Source of the DNA: CAZHUN01 sp043801115
Lineage (GTDB): Archaea; Iainarchaeota; Iainarchaeia; Iainarchaeales; UBA10191
Reading direction: 5' to 3'
NCBI GenBank assembly: GCA_043801115.1
Contig: JAZDMJ010000022.1
Location: 1 to 5,818, forward strand
DNA: 5,818 nt
Position numbers and translations under genes: made by a program. The number at the start of each line of letters is the position of its first letter. Within the stretch, counting starts at the first letter, position 1. The notes under the pieces were generated by a model. It made no database searches, had not been told where the DNA came from, and saw nothing but the letters and a program-made list of their open reading frames with translations. Positions 5,069-5,818 of the stretch are shown here, one piece after another.

Positions 5069-5100
5069 CGCAACCGAAAACGCTTTAAAAAGCGCAACCG
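5069..5100 (+). promoter_or_regulatory. Promoter of the aminopeptidase gene with flanking repeats
   Basis: The TATA-like core CTTTAAAAAG (5083-5092) is about 25 nt before ATG 5111, and GAAAAC just upstream could serve as the TFB-recognition element. The core lies inside an inverted repeat, CGCTTT-AA-AAAGCG (5081-5094). CGCAACCG occurs on both sides (5069-5076 and 5093-5100). These may be binding sites for a regulator that blocks or aids TBP/TFB, which is inference. Confidence 0.5.
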
Positions 5101-5110
5101 TCTATACTGC

Positions 5111-5818
5111 ATGGCCGAAGAAAAAAAGTCGAAAGAAGCGGAAGCGCTGAAAAAAAAGCTCGAATGGAAGAAGGAAAGCGCGTGGACGCTGTTCGACGAG
5201 AAAACGAAAAAAGAAGCCATGCGCTTTGCCGAATCCTACAAGGAATTCATGGCCGATTACAAAACTGAGTACGAAATCGTCGATTTTATCAAAAGAGAAG
5301 CGCGCAAAAAGGGATTCAAGCCCTTCAATGAGGCCAGCTTCAAAGCGGGTTCCAAATTCTGGATTGACAATCGCGGGCGTTCCTTGTTTTTGTTCGTGCT
5401 CGGCTCCAAACCCATTTCAGACGGAATGAAATTGATCGGCTCTCACATTGACGCCAACAGGCTCGACCTCAAACCTTCTCCCGCGTACAGCGATTCGGGG
5501 TTGGGAATGCTGAATTTGCCCGATTACGGCGGCATCAAACAATGGCATTGGGTGAATGTTCCCCTTGCGTTGCACGGCCACTTTTTCGATTCCGAGGGAA
5601 AACGGCACGACATTTGCTATGGAGAGAGGGAAAGCGAGCCCACGTTTTTGATTACGGATTTATTGCCCCACATTGGAAAGGCATTGCTGGAAAAGAAAAT
5701 GGAAGATGTCATTTCCGGCGAAAGTTTGGACGCCATTGCTTCCAACACTCCCTTTCACGAAAAGGAAGCGCAGGACAGGGTTCAACTGCAGTTACAAAAA
5801 ATGCTGTTCGAAAAATTC
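5111..5818 (+). CDS. M18-type metallo-aminopeptidase, N-terminal part (3' truncated by window edge)
   Basis: 236 codons are open to the window end. The protein matches the N-terminal half of M18 family aminopeptidases (bacterial 'aminopeptidase 1'/aspartyl aminopeptidase type), which are dizinc cytosolic enzymes of about 450-480 residues that remove N-terminal residues from peptides. Matching blocks are GSHIDANRLDLKP (110-122, His112 being the expected first metal ligand and Asp114 beside it), YGGIKQWHWVNVPLALHGH (around 139-157) and EPTFLITDLLPH followed by a lysine-rich helix and SGE. The remaining metal ligands and catalytic residues lie beyond the window. A charged N-terminal helix (about residues 1-25, AEEKKSKEAEALKKK) precedes the usual M18 start. 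ATG 5111 is supported by the TATA spacing and implies a leaderless mRNA. It is divergent from the DHH gene over an 83-nt gap. Confidence 0.88.
   Translation, partial: MAEEKKSKEAEALKKKLEWKKESAWTLFDEKTKKEAMRFAESYKEFMADYKTEYEIVDFIKREARKKGFKPFNEASFKAGSKFWIDNRGRSLFLFVLGSKPISDGMKLIGSHIDANRLDLKPSPAYSDSGLGMLNLPDYGGIKQWHWVNVPLALHGHFFDSEGKRHDICYGERESEPTFLITDLLPHIGKALLEKKMEDVISGESLDAIASNTPFHEKEAQDRVQLQLQKMLFEKF

Noticed and set aside
1..5818. tRNA, rRNA, CRISPR array, transposase or integrase
   Set aside because: Read through on both strands. No cloverleaf-like block, spaced identical repeats or recombinase motif was recognised, though small ncRNAs cannot be excluded by eye.

Overview
The window looks like chromosomal DNA of an archaeon, probably a small-genome (DPANN-type) lineage. 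The archaeal assignment rests on three observations. The FtsZ is of archaeal type. TATA-like boxes lie about 25 nt upstream of several start codons, as expected for leaderless archaeal mRNAs. Two other genes use a GGTGA-type Shine-Dalgarno sequence followed by a TTG start. The DPANN placement is inference only, from the gene mix and divergence.

Layout. Positions 2-103 hold the charged C-terminal end of an unidentified plus-strand gene. A roughly 125-nt spacer follows, with a tandem repeat, an inverted repeat and a TATA box. ftsZ (275-1363, +) comes next and ends at a strong hairpin plus T-tract. That hairpin is shared with a convergent minus-strand gene of unknown function (1405-2334, -). The unknown gene is divergent from a VapBC-type toxin-antitoxin pair (AbrB-fold antitoxin 2397-2618, + and PIN-domain toxin 2602-2979, +). 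The two directions share a short AT-rich promoter framed by a 6-bp inverted repeat.

From about 3064 to 3941 there is a strikingly AT-rich island with two overlapping minus-strand membrane-protein genes: a zinc-ribbon/TM2-like protein (3510-3851) and a DUF2085-like protein (3098-3550). Beyond it lies a DHH/DHHA1 phosphoesterase gene of RecJ-like type (3942-5027, -). It is divergent from an M18-type metallo-aminopeptidase (5111-5818, +) that runs off the window end.

The most unusual point is that the last 13 or so codons of the DHH gene have a diverged copy (3016-3054) on the far side of the AT-rich island. It sits in a 19-codon relic (3004-3063, -) that ends in its own stop codon. The island is therefore bracketed by two versions of the same gene tail. 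This suggests insertion at the 3' end of the DHH gene, with a replacement tail supplied and the original tail displaced, or a partial duplication. No integrase is visible.

Functionally the window mixes housekeeping genes (cell division, nucleic-acid turnover, peptide turnover) with accessory genes (VapBC and the AT-rich membrane pair). No RNA gene, CRISPR array or recognisable transposase was seen, and there is no gene-free stretch above 300 bases.
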